64,000 bases of DNA from contig NC_081412.1 in assembly GCF_030272615.1 (NCBI RefSeq), positions 344,593,870-344,657,869 of the forward strand, in the 5' to 3' direction. This DNA is from Cryptomeria japonica (lineage: Eukaryota; Streptophyta; Pinopsida; Cupressales; Cupressaceae). Positions 47,342-58,599 of the stretch are shown piece after piece (within the stretch, counting starts at the first letter, position 1; each line of letters opens with the position of its first letter). The notes under the pieces are model-generated. The model was not told the origin of the DNA and did not search any database. It was given only the letters and a program-made list of their open reading frames with translations. The translations under genes and the position numbers were made by a program.

Positions 47342-47654
47342 TTCAAGAACTATCCCCTTTTTAAATAAAAAATCAACAGACTTTCCAAAAATTTAGAAAC
47401 CTAGCAACACTAAGCAGTTGGCAATCACAGAGCACAATTACGAGAAACTTACTTGTTATTTGAGAAATTCTGCCCTGCGCTCTAGTTCTTCTGCAAGAAT
47501 TGTGAATGCACATAGAAAGCTTTGGCTCATGGAAGATTTATTGCAGTATCTAAGGATTTGACTAGAGCTAATTAAGTGGCACACTTCAATAATCATTTTT
47601 TCATAAATTCAAAAATTGGCATCAATGGACAACAAAATTCTTTCAAATGGTTTT
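47342..47654. other. Presumed upstream region of the coiled-coil frame
   Basis: Nothing recognised. AT-rich, between the frame start and the hairpin repeat array. Confidence 0.4.
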
Positions 47655-48790
47655 CCCTTTGGTCACGAATCCACGAAGGGTAAACATCGTACACCTTCAC
47701 ATAGTGGATCAGCAACCACCGCCAGATCGTGCACAACCTACAACCTCTTTACCTTACCTAGGTCATCAGCTTCAAAATGGGTCCCACCACTTTGTCGCTG
47801 ATCCACGAAGGGTAAACTTCAAACACCTTCGCATAGTGGATCAGAGACCGCCATCAGATCAGAAACTAACTGCTCGACCTTTACATTCACTAAAATTGAC
47901 TGTCTTTTAAACCTGGCCTTAGCTGCTGCTTCTAGTAGTTTATCATTGATTCACAAGCTTAAGACTCGTGCAACTTCCTCTTGCAGTATAGCAACAATCA
48001 CTGATGGATCCTGAACATGCCCAGTCTTTATTTTCTCACCGTGACTGTTCACCATTACAACTTATCTTAACCATGGCCGCCAGTAGTTTGTCACTAGTTC
48101 ACAAGCTTAACGATTGAGCTACTCCCCTTTGCGATATAGCGACAACTATCAATCACTATCAAACTTGCCCAACCTTTAACCACCTTAGCTTTCAAAGTGG
48201 GCCCTTCATGTTACTCCACTCGCTTGCAAACTTCCGCCAGATGTATCCACATGTCAATCACTTATTTGTTCAAGAGTCTGGCAGTTTCCATCTTATGATC
48301 ACCATGTGCACTTTTTTGGTGACTGGTTCACTTCCTTTTCAGCCAAGTTGCCTCTTCGGCAAACTGCGCACGTGTCTCATCAAACATGGGGTTTCATGAG
48401 TACCGGTATTTTATTAAATGAACTCCCTTTTTTGAAACACCTCAGAGTCATGTGTCATGCTATTTAGATCACCCTTTTCCTTGTGCAGACCTCCTATTCT
48501 TGACATCTGGTCTGCCACGTAGCCTGTTCTATCATTGCTACCTTAGCAGGACCCACCAACTCACTACCACCCGGATTGCCAGCTCATCGGTCACTACTCT
48601 ACGAAGGGTAAACTTCAAACACCTTTGCTTTGTGGAGTAGCGACAACCATTGATCATCTTGGAACTTGTCGGCACTTTAACACCCACAGAAATACTCTCA
48701 AAGAAGCAGGTCCCACCATTTAGTTGTTTATCCGCGAAGGGTAAACTTCAGGCAACTTTCCTTCGCGAAATGGCGATGCCCACCCGATCA
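47655..48790. repeat. Array of diverged hairpin-bearing repeats
   Basis: Six imperfect copies of a segment of about 50 bp begin near 47,661, 47,795, 47,943, 48,083, 48,589 and 48,726. The best copies read CGAAGGGTAAACTTCAAACA and then CCTTCGCATAGTGGATC, so the arms can pair: CCGCGAAGG against CCTTCGCGA in the last copy, and GATCCAC against GTGGATC in the second. GGTCCCACCA recurs before several copies (47,780 and 48,709). No reading frame explains the conservation. Confidence 0.75.
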
Positions 48791-49062
48791 ACAGGAACTT
48801 GTACGATTGTTATATAACTTAATGAGGAAATCAAAACTTAGGAAAAAGGTGAAAAATTAAAGAATTATTATAACCCGCCTAAAGCAAGACTAAAATGGGG
48901 CCCCTTTCTAATGACAGACTGACCCTTCCACTTAAGTAGAAAAAGGTAACGAGGAAACATAAGGGAACACCTTCATAATGTAAAATTTTGAAGTGCAAAA
49001 CCCTAAACCCCTAGAAAAATAAAAATAAGGAACCAACAAGACATTGAAACCCTAACAAATCA
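48791..49062. other. Short spacer
   Basis: A-rich sequence before the pseudogene start; contains CAAAACCCTAAACCCC near 48,996. Nothing else seen. Confidence 0.4.
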
Positions 49063-49890
49063 ATGGATCAAAAGGAAAATACTCCCAATATCAAAATAGT
49101 GACAACAACTAGTTTTGATAGTTGTATCACAAAGTTGATTATGGGCGATTTGGAAGGGATGTCTCCTAGGTCTAGAATAGAGGTTTAGAGTATTGTTTCC
49201 TTTCCCAATGCTATCCATGGAAGAATCCAGAAGGAGTTGTGCTATAAATGAGAGGGAAGATGGATCCGAAGGTTATCCAGATTGATTGAGAGAGCCACGT
49301 TGGAGGTAGACGCTGAGAAGCTTGTTGTAGAGGAAAAGAGTCATCACAGGGGAAGCATGGTTCATCATTTCAGGGTGAGTTGTATGTGCTGAGATGAAAC
49401 TCTACTAATGCAATGTAGATGGTTATTCCATTCGAATGAAAGAGTGTTTACCACGGTGAAGAGCTTAGTCAAATGCATGCTTGGTGTAGGCAGGCACCGG
49501 TGTGATGGATTCATGTATGAGGTTGTAAATAGCCCATTGGTAGATGTTCTAGATTCCAAGGAGGTGTGCATCCAGAGGATTGATGAGTTCATTGGAGCAG
49601 TTAATTGGCATGTAGTAGCCAATGCCATTCTGGATGAGGTTGACTTGGGGGCTAGCGTGTTTCACACCTTTTTCAACCCTGACAACTATGTTTCATCGAA
49701 ATCCAAGGATCATCTGGAGGAGGACGAGGAGGCTGTTAAGCATAAGGTAGAAAAGATACAAAAAAGATCATTCATTGAAGAATATTGGGAGGTTTATCAG
49801 GTAGGAGTGATAAACAATAACTTGGCTCCATTTCAAAGGATGATCGATAGGGGGATAACTGGCTCTCAGAGGCTTCCACTAGAGTTGTGA
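49063..49890 (+). pseudogene. Unrecognised pseudogene with three in-frame stops
   Basis: One phase from an ATG at 49,063 (MDQKENTPNIKIVTTTSFD) to the TGA after 49,890, about 276 codons. It is interrupted by TAG near 49,186, TGA near 49,249 and TGA near 49,399. All three stops are one G-to-A step from TGG. The largest open part (49,408-49,890, 160 codons) contains VKCMLGVGRHRCDGFMYEVV, VCIQRIDEFIGAVNWHVVAN and an acidic segment KDHLEEDEEAVKHKVEK. No known motif. Host gene, retrogene or transposon gene cannot be decided. Confidence 0.5.
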
Positions 49891-50039
49891 TGGAAATTGG
49901 AGAGCAGTTGGCCATTATTCTGCAATATATCTAAGGGGGATGAGGATATGTGTTTTTATATGTTTTGGGAGGGGGTGGTCTCTAGCATAGGAGGGTCTAT
50001 TAATAATGGAGGTTGGATGCAATGGGTAGTGTGTTAGGA
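49891..50039. other. Short spacer before gypsy B LTR
   Basis: Contains a G-rich stretch (GGGAGGGGGTGG) at 49,969-49,980; nothing else seen. Confidence 0.35.
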
Positions 50040-51544
50040 AAATGTGATGTTAATCTCTATGTAACTTGGTTTGATTTTAATATAGGGAGCAAGAAAGTCG
50101 TTTCAAAATCCAATTTTTGGGTAAGTTATTGAGAGAAATACATAATGAACTCAACAATGCAAACAAATCAAGATGAATTCATAATAATATTATAACACTT
50201 CAAAAATTTGATCACTTACCTTTAGGTCACTAGTAGTGGCCAATGCAGTCAACGGCAATGGTTGTTCCTGGTCAGAAACTTTGCTAGTGATCCGAATTGA
50301 GAGCTCAGAATCGACCAAATTGTGTAGAGATAAATCTGATCTTTGATTGTATTTATACCAATCCTTATTTGGCAAATTTAGGGAGAATTTTATATGGTAT
50401 ACAAATATTTAGCAAATCACGCTTTACTATAACACGTCTTATGTAATTTTTGAGGTGATTATGAGTCATCCAATTAATTGGCAATTATAATAGAGTTGGC
50501 AAAAATTGGGGTGAATTGAGACACGCGTCCACAAAATGCCAGGTGAATTGGGTCCTCCTGGCCAATAAATCTTTATATGGCTATTGGCGAATTATGGCCA
50601 TGTATTAAGACAACCTCGGAAAGTGTAGGCAAATATATTGAATTTACCATGTGGAAAACATAAATTATATTGGTGAAATATTAATAGAGATACAATTAAT
50701 TACATAAAACAATGGGCGATTGGGTCATGCATTTGACGAATATTTATAAAGTGCGGGTGGCATGGCCACCCCTGATTAGTACAATATATTTGTCATTTTC
50801 CAGGTCACCAACATGAAATATTTGCCATTGGTGAATATTCGCCACTAAAGTAAACCCTGTTGAAGACATAACTCAATTGATTGACTAGATGACTCAATTG
50901 ATTAGCTAGTTGACTAGATTGATTGGGAAGAAGACTGAATAGATGAGTTAGTCAGTAAAGGTGATTTGAAGTGAAAAGGGGAGATTGAAGAGTTAATTGA
51001 GTTAACTAATTAGTTAACTGATTTGATCAATCAGTCCTGATTTTCAACATGTGTTGAAGGAATTTTGAATTTAAATTTAATTTCATGTTTATTTAGGTTT
51101 GAATTTGAATTTTTGAATGATGAAATTGAAATGCACATTCTCTTGAAATTTAATGAAATTGAAATGTGGTGAAATGTTAATTTGGGAATTATGGAATTAG
51201 ATGAAATTAGTCCAAATTAGAATTTGGGGAATTGGAAGAATAAGTTAATCAATTAAATAATTTAAATGAAATTATTCAATCATTAGAAATATAATAAATT
51301 AAATATTGTGTAATTAAGGTAATTAATCGTAATTAATTAAATAATTAATATTTAACTAATATTTGAGAAAGGGGTTTAATGATGAATTGATTAAAGGATA
51401 GAAATTAAATAATTAGTAATATGAAAGGTGATGATTGAGGTTAGTTTAGAAGAATTATTATTTTAATTAAATAATTAAAGAATTATTTAACTAATAAAAT
51501 GATTAATTAGTACATGATTCATGAGACATTTTTAGGTGTATGCA
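50040..51544 (-). repeat. Gypsy B 3' LTR
   Basis: The right edge is set by the polypurine tract followed on the minus strand by TGCATACACCTAAAAATG at 51,544. On the minus strand GGTATAAATAC near 50,355 is a good TATA box, with transcription presumably starting near 50,320. The left edge is not determinable without a partner LTR; 50,040 is a rough estimate. The interior is AT-rich, with loose GACTAGATTGATTG repetition at 50,870-51,010. Confidence 0.6.
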
Positions 51545-51557
51545 TTTGCCCCTCTTT
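51545..51557 (-). other. Gypsy B polypurine tract
   Basis: The minus strand reads AAAGAGGGGCAAA immediately before the LTR, closely matching AAAGAGGGACAAAA of the nested non-autonomous element. Confidence 0.8.
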
Positions 51558-51807
51558 GATACAATGTTGAAATGATTGTTTTCAAAGAATACAAAAAATT
51601 ATGCCCCGATGACGCTTTAGGGTGTAAATATGCCCCCTCGAGAGAAGTGGTCGAAAAATTATGGAATTGAGACCATTTTACCGATACAAAGCTAGTAAGC
51701 AATCGAGTCAAGTTTCGTGTGATTTCGTGTCTGTTTGACTGGTCTACAAGTGCTTTGGATTTGATGGGGTCCATGGCCATCAAAGTGGTAAAAACCCTAA
51801 TTTTAAG

Positions 51808-51820
51808 CTATAAATAGTGA
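51808..51820 (+). promoter_or_regulatory. TATA box of the antisense PMD gene
   Basis: GCTATAAATAGTG lies about 80 bp before the ATG at 51,892, on the strand opposite to the retrotransposon. This is a near-perfect plant TATA box (CTATAAATA) at a fitting distance, followed by a pyrimidine-rich leader. Confidence 0.6.
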
Positions 51821-51986
51821 TTTAACCCTTTCATTTGCTCATTTGCGTTCTTTTGATTTTTTGGAGTTCCTTCTGATTTTCTTGTTTTTCTATGACTTTG
51901 CGAGCATCATGGCTGGCTATTGAGCATGATTGCACCTGTTTGGTCAAGTGCGATCATACCATAGACCACCCAACACTAGAATCATG

Positions 51987-52364
51987 GTACGTATTTCCAA
52001 AATTTGCTCATTTTTCCCTGTTTTTGTTAGATTTTCTATTTTTTCTCAGAGCATTTTTTTATTCAATGTGCAATTGCCTATCGATTTATGTGAATTTGAT
52101 TTTATTAATTCGTCATTGCTATTATTGTTACGCATTTGCATTTAGTAACTCACATTTGTATTAAATGATGCGTAATTGACTTTATTGATTTGAAATCGAT
52201 GTTATTGATTCGCAATTGACTTAAGTGATGCACAATTGACTTTATTGATCTACATTTGATATAAATGATTCACATTTGTTATAAATGATATTTTTATAAA
52301 ATGTTTAATTTGAAATTTTCCGTGCAAATTCATAGTATGGCATTTTCTTGATTTTCACCTCTAG
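51987..52364 (+). other. Candidate intron of the PMD gene with 20-25 bp repeats
   Basis: Starts GTACGT and ends CTCTAG with a T-rich stretch before it. Between 52,160 and 52,290 variants of TTATTGATTCGCAATTGACT recur about six times. The intron is inferred from splice consensus only. Confidence 0.5.
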
Positions 52365-52600
52365 GAGAATCTTCATGTTCTTGTATGCTGACATACGAGA
52401 CCTAATGGTCTTGATCTTCAATCTGAGTTGAGTGTTGAGGACATTGATTTGATTAGGCATGTGGGATTATAACATGTATTGCACGTGTCTGAGGTTATGG
52501 CCAGCAGGGCTATGATCACAACGTTAATTAAGCACTAGTACTCAGAGGTTTGTTCATTTCATTTACCCACTTGTGAGGCCTTGATCACTTTGGAGGATGT

Positions 52601-53242
52601 CTAGCGCATATTTCACATTCCTATCCATGGTGCCAGGGTGATATATGATCATAGAGTAGGGATAGCTGGCATGTGTGATCTTCGTGAGTGTACTAAGGAG
52701 GAGCTTCAAATTAGGGGTATTTATGAGATCCCTTGGGAGGTTATGGACTATGATGATCTTACCATTGTAATATGTAGCATAGTAGCAGGTCTATTGATTC
52801 CTGACAGGAGAACGCATGGGGACCTAGTTGGCTGGGGAAGGGTTATATATGACATGGTTGTGCATAGACGCGTGTTTGCATGGGGTCCATTTCTTCTTAC
52901 CATATTGTATTATCAAATGCACTAGCGCATATTTCACATTCCTATCCATGGTGCTAGGGTGATATATGATCGTAGAGTAGGGATAGCTGGCATGTGTGAT
53001 CTTCGTGAGTGTACTGAGGAGGAGCTTCAAATTAGGGGTATTTATGAGATCACTTGGGAGGTTATGGACTATGATGATCTCACCATTGTATTATGTAGCA
53101 TAGTAGCAGGTCTATTGTATCCTAACAGGAGAACGCATGGGGACCCAGTTGGTTGGGGAAGGGTTATAAATGACATGGTTGTGCATAGACGCATGTTTGC
53201 ATGGGGTCCATTTCTTCTTACCATATTGTATATCTTAGAAAA
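52601..53242 (+). repeat. In-frame 321-bp tandem duplication in the PMD gene
   Basis: 52,601-52,921 and 52,922-53,242 are near-identical (about a dozen substitutions). Each starts CTAGCGCATATTTCACATTC. 321 bp equals 107 codons, so the PMD phase is kept. Gypsy A's corresponding window does not reach far enough left to test whether it shares the duplication. Confidence 0.95.
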
Positions 53243-54046
53243 AGATCCATCGGATGTGGTGTTACATTACTTTCAGTTTGGGCATGGGAGCATATAGCCA
53301 TTGCTCGATTAGCTATTTATGTGGATCTGGAAGATGAGCATCCTTATGCCTATAGATATACAAAAGGGATCATACATAAGGGTTCAGGGAACACCCTATA
53401 TTGGAGGCATCGGCTGGATACCTTGCAGTATTTCACATGGAGGCATTATCTTGGTTACCCTGGTTGGGCAGATGATGCACAAAAATTTCCATATTGTAGA
53501 TAGTAGAGGTACCTAATTGGTCATGATATGGGTCACAACAAGATTATTGATATTCATCTTCCAGGTTGTGTACTTCGAAAGTTTGGAGAGTTACAAGGCA
53601 TACATGATGTTACTGCCTATTTTGCTTGGATTAGTTGGGAGATTGGTGATTTGGGGGGTATGTATTCAGCCACATGTTGCGATTGTTGAGTTTGATTCCT
53701 TTCATCCTATGTAGTGGGTTGGGAAGTTGAGGCACCAGATCCAGGTACTAGTCCTTAGTTTGATGCTTGATGAGTACAACGCATGCCTATGTCATTGACA
53801 AATCCTATAGTTTTAATCTCACCACAATAGATTCAGCATTGAAGGCCATGGGGAGGGAGAGGGAGAGGAGGGGAACGAGATGGAGGAGGATGGGTTGCGG
53901 ATATCAGAGCATCAGCTGAGGAGGAGGAGATAGATGAGGAGGAGGGGGAAGGGAGGGGAGGTAGACATTAGTTGAGACACCAAGTATAGCAGTTCAGATG
54001 AGTATTGGAGTGATGATTCTACTTCGAGATCATCAAGTAGTGGAGG

Positions 54047-54047
<1 letters not shown>

Positions 54048-54109
<62 letters not shown>

Positions 54110-54110
54110 G
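54048..54110 (+). repeat. (GAT)n microsatellite
   Basis: About 20 uninterrupted GAT triplets, in phase with the PMD frame as poly-Asp. The shadow frames give poly-Met on the plus strand and poly-Ser on the minus strand. Confidence 0.98.
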
Positions 54111-54840
54111 GGATAGGACATTGATATGTTCGAGTTGGAGGATGTTCTCGCTACAGAGGGAGGTGGGGATGACAGACATGGTCAGGGTGGGATGATGATG
54201 ATCCACAGGTTTTCAGAGCATGAATCGAGAGCCTAGAGGATGCATTGGCTAGAGAGTGATAGGCTAGGGGTGAGGGTGAGACTATACAAATCCTGAGAGC
54301 ATAGATCCACAGTCTAGAGGATGTGGTGGCTAGGGTTAGGCAGAGATGGAGTGAGGAATGGGATATGTTTTGGAGGGATTATGCAGCCTTAGCCACTAAG
54401 AGGGATTAGATTGGTGGTAAGAGGGATCAAGCTATAGCTAATAGAGATCATCTCTAGAGGGAGCGCGATGACTCATTGAGGAGGTCTTAGTTGGCATATG
54501 ATGCTTATCAGGAGTATATAGTTCCAGGTACTATAGTGCACAAGGATTTTATTGCTCATCTAGCTCAGGAGTGTCTATAATAGTGGTGAGAGTATGAGAG
54601 AGTTGTCGTAGAGGGAAGGATATGTCTGAGATATAGTGTATACTTATTTGGTAGGAGATCTAGTCGATCATCATTGTGGTAGACTAGTAGCGGGGGTGAT
54701 GGGTCCACCTAGGGCACCGTCAAGACAGACTAGAGAAGGATCTAGTAGGTAGGATCCCCCACTGATAGAGGCAATGCCAATTGAGACACTTTATGATGAT
54801 GTTACATGAGCCATTGAGCACTTTTTATGATTGTATTCTA

Positions 54841-55519
54841 ATACATTATCATTTTTAAGATATATAAGATATGTAGTTTTGGCGGCGGTTATATGCTTTG
54901 TGTTTTTTTTATGATGCATGTTTCTATGTGATGTTTTATGATGCAGTCTATATAGTTTTTCAATGCAATCTATATGATTTTACTTATGCTTTATGTGTGA
55001 TGCATGATTATATGTGATTATATGATGTAGTTTTATGTGCTTATGATGTATGATGTGTTGCGTGGATGATAGAATGTAACGAATCTACATGATAATGGAC
55101 TAAAATGATCTAATACAAATTAATTGAACTAAAGATTATTGAATATCTGTTATAATACAAACTTAAATGAATGCAGCTAATGAAATTGATATGTAAAGCT
55201 AATGAATGTAGTGGTCATAAGTCTAAATGATTTGAATGCAATCACCTAAATGAAAAATGCAATTTGAACTAAATGAAAAGTGAAATTGAACTAAATGAAT
55301 GTAACTATGTGAATGAATGAATCTTTTACCTTGAAAATATGCCACAATTTCTTTGGTTTGCCATTGGACTCTAGTAACAAAGAAGAACTATTAGTAAGAT
55401 GAAAAGATTAGAAAGACATGATGAGAGGGATGATGTTAAATGATGGAATGATCAAAAAGAATAATGAGGTCGATCTATAAAAAGATACTTGATAAAAGAA
55501 TGATCTTGAATGATACAAT
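54841..55519. other. Non-coding part of gypsy B
   Basis: AT-rich with repeated TATATG and TGATG strings, collinear with 1,571-2,110 of gypsy A. No gene seen. Confidence 0.55.
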
Positions 55520-56345
55520 TGTTAGGATTCCCACAGATACTAAGAGGGGGAGGTGAATCAGTATCTAACCGGTGAATTGAATTTCTTAACTTAAGACATG
55601 TAGAACATATTATAACAGTATACTAGTATGCAAGAAATAATGCAATAAATAGAATTAAAAGCATCCACATGAAAAGAACACCATGACACAAGGATTTAAC
55701 GAGGAAACCCAGTGTGGGAAAAACCTCGGTGGGATTTGTGACCCACAATATTCACTTATTGGCCAATAAGAGAATATTACTTACAAGAGGGGCCTGCACA
55801 TGCAGGAAGGCCAATTGCCTAGAGCTCACTGCTCAATGGGAAGTCCCACTGACTTACAATGTGGATTATACAAATCCAATATCTTGTACTACTTTACAAT
55901 AGCATCTATAATGCCAGATCCAGTACCAGTTTCTGCTCTGTTCTTTACATAAAGCCTTTAACCTATATTTCGCATAATAGGTCTACCTAATATCTTCTTC
56001 TTTTTTCTCCTACGATTCCAAAATGTCTACAATGATCTCTCTTATATATAAGAGTCATTTTACAACTTTCCAACTCAGCTTACAAAGTTTTTACAATAAT
56101 AAAAAAAATATAATATATCAAAAATCCTATCGGCCTCTGTGCCGGTATGCTTCCTTTCTCTGTGTCGGTGTCGATGGTTTGAGTGTCGGTGTAAAGTGTG
56201 ATCTGTTGATGCCGGTGAACTATCTTGCCGATGTAATGCCTTGCCGGTGTAATGTCTTGCCGGTGCCATAGGATTGTAAGGTTGCCATCAATGACAAAAC
56301 CTTCAATCACCTACAATGTCTCATTGGAGTGTGCATATGCCAACA
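55520..56345 (-). mobile_element. Solo copia-type LTR, minus orientation
   Basis: 826 bp from TGTTAGGATTCCCACAGATA to GTGCATATGCCAACA, with a perfect 5-bp duplication ACAAT (55,515-55,519 and 56,346-56,350). Same family as 39,424-40,253 in opposite orientation. The same palindromic TATA CTCTTATATATAAGAG lies at 56,039-56,054. Confidence 0.93.
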
Positions 56346-56350
56346 ACAAT

Positions 56351-58599
56351 CAACATTATAAGAGTGATAAGTGATACATGAACTTTTGTGCTTTTATTCA
56401 TAGTGCAATATATATTCATCAATAAGCCTTATTATATAACAATGAAGCTGCGTACATCGGGGTATAAGGAACCAAGATGTAAAGATATCTCATTGAAAAG
56501 AAAAAACATGTAGCAAACAAGGAGTGAACCCTCCATTTGAGGAATGATGCTAGGAGTTGAGGTATGTGTGGAATTCAGACATTGAATGCTCTTATCAAAA
56601 ACACCCATAACACCATTGCCCTAAAACTTCATTGGTTCACGCCACAAAAAGAAAATCATGAAAAGGATAATGCCCATCATAGCTCCTCTAATCACTTTTG
56701 GACAACCTTGAGTAGCACAGAAACATGATCTTCACCAATTGATAAAAGATGAAAACCAAATTAGACAAAACTCAACAACTATACTAATTGTGCCTTTGAT
56801 TTGATTGTTTGATGTGATGGTTGATAATGTCTAATCTCATAAAATGCGGACCCCGTTTAAAACTGACCTATCTAGTTTCGAGTGTATCCATCTTTTTTTA
56901 AGACAAGATAATGATCAATGGATAAGACAAGATAAAGATCACTTGATATGGATATTGATACAATTGGTAAGACAGTTTGATCAGTTTGGTTGCAGACTTG
57001 ATAAGATAGTTTTATCCTTTGCGAACTTCATGTGAAGTGTTTGTTAGATATCTACTAGGGTGTTTGATTTTTTTGTGAGACATTTTATTGCAAGTTTTCT
57101 ATGTTTTTTTATTTGTTTTGATGTTTAGTGTTTTTTCAAGATCGTATTTGAATGTTTTTGGTATTTTCTGCTTTTTCGATGTGTTTGGTTGATTTCTTCA
57201 AAATCATTTTTGAATGTTTTTGTTTTTCTGGACTTTTTGCGATTTTTGCGATTTTTTGAAGACTTTATCTGATTTTTAGGATTTTTTTTAGGACTTTATT
57301 TGATTTTTAGGATTTTTTCAGGACTTTATCTGATTTTTTAGGATTTTATGTTTTGTAAATGTTTTTGGATTTTTTATTTTTCAATTTGTTTGGATTTCCA
57401 AATTATGCCAATGTTTTTGTGCTTTTTCCAAGACTTATTTTTTAATTTTAGGATTTTTTCAGCTATGCCCCTAGTATGCAGACCTACAATGACATGATGA
57501 TCTACAAAATGCACATGGAGACAATGAATTTTTGGCATGACCTATGTTAGTGCAGTATGCAGGATGAAGATGCATTTCCTATTCAAACAAGGATGGTTGT
57601 ATGTGGCTTTCATTCTGAAATGCACTAATTGAATTAAAGGTGTGAAACATTTCAGAGATAGGAGTTCAATCCATTCTCAAAAGACCTTAGACCATCCAAC
57701 TTAACACACTATGTAACCAAGATTTATATATGGAGGAGCGAAAGACTTCTCCATCAATTCTTGAAAATTTGATCTTCTTTTTCCCATGTGTGTGTAATTG
57801 AATTTATTCCAACTCTTATAAGCATTAGAGACCCTTAAAATCCTATGTGACTAGCTACGTGAGTTAGAAGACTTAAAAGGCATCTTGAATAGAGCCTCAC
57901 TGCCAGTTAGACATCCATAGCCCCGAAGAGGTCATACACCGTAATCTCTCAAATATTGCTCCATTGATAGCAGGCATGCATAGTCCTAATGGAGTTACTC
58001 ACATGTTCCCTTAGTCAAGCTTTTATTGCATTTGCATGCATGATATTTTAGTTATATATCATTTCTCTTTTTCCTTGATATTTTGATATGGTTTTTGGCA
58101 TAGCACTTTTTTCTTTTATTTTCTTGCCTTGACTTGTAAGTAATGAAACCTACTTGGGTATGACAATTACACCGGTGCTGAAGTAGAATACTAGATTTTT
58201 CACTAGCCACATGACCAGCTAGGTATCTATAATGATTGAGAGCAAACAATTAATTTGTGATATATTTTAGGTAACAAGACTCAATAGTGAAACTTTTACC
58301 CAACCATGGATAAATCTCAATCACAAGATGACGTTTGAAGATGAATGTCCTAAGACCTCCTAAAAACTCCATGTACCAGTATCTAGGAAATGAGACAACC
58401 TTCACTCCTTTTAGTACAGTTAGGTGAATGACTCAGATAATGGTCATTGTTTTATTGATGCAACTATATGCGCAAGTAGAGACAATATGCTATGAATATT
58501 GTAAATGCAATGCATTTAAGAAAGAAACTATATGAGATGCAATGCTTTAAAGAAAATGATATGCAAGTGCAAAAAGTAAAAACTAAACTAACCCAACCC
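56351..58599. other. Non-coding part of gypsy B, T-rich
   Basis: Collinear with 2,150-4,270 of gypsy A. At 57,060-57,470 T-rich sequence predominates; at 57,230-57,350 about three copies of a 30-31 bp unit (GATTTTTAGGATTTTTTCAG then GACTTTATCT) occur. No gene supported. Confidence 0.6.

Larger units (their letters stand above)
51892..54840 (+). pseudogene. Plant-mobile-domain (PMD) gene antisense within gypsy B
   Basis: Probable exon 1 is 51,892-51,986 (MTLRASWLAIEHDC start). A candidate intron follows at 51,987-52,364 (TGGTACGTAT donor, CACCTCTAG acceptor). The rest carries the PMD signature: CSFHLPTCEALITLEDV with RIFHIPIHGARVIYD (about 52,540-52,650), then GWGRVIYDMVVHRR and AWGPFLLTILY. 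A 107-codon tandem duplication follows, then a phase change near 53,270 into WAWEHIAIARLAIYVDLEDE, NTLYWRHRLDTLQYF, and IIDIHLPGCVLRKFGELQG, matching the terminal VExHxPDRVxRQFG motif. The tail is acidic with a poly-Asp (GAT)n run, then charged and coiled-coil-like to about 54,840. Stops near 52,437, 52,533, 52,601 and later make it non-functional. Confidence 0.75.

Noticed and set aside
47655-48790. CRISPR-like or tRNA-like hairpin cluster
   Set aside because: Spacing is irregular (about 130 to 500 bp), copies are diverged, and no tRNA cloverleaf or A/B-box pattern could be fitted.
53912-54195. Poly-Ser (minus) and poly-Met (plus) frames
   Set aside because: Both are shadows of the (GAT)n microsatellite; the poly-Asp phase belongs to the PMD frame.
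55714-55902. Short frame recurring in both solo LTRs (also 39,869-40,060 on the minus strand)
   Set aside because: It recurs because the LTRs are homologous; it crosses U5 sequence and shows no domain.
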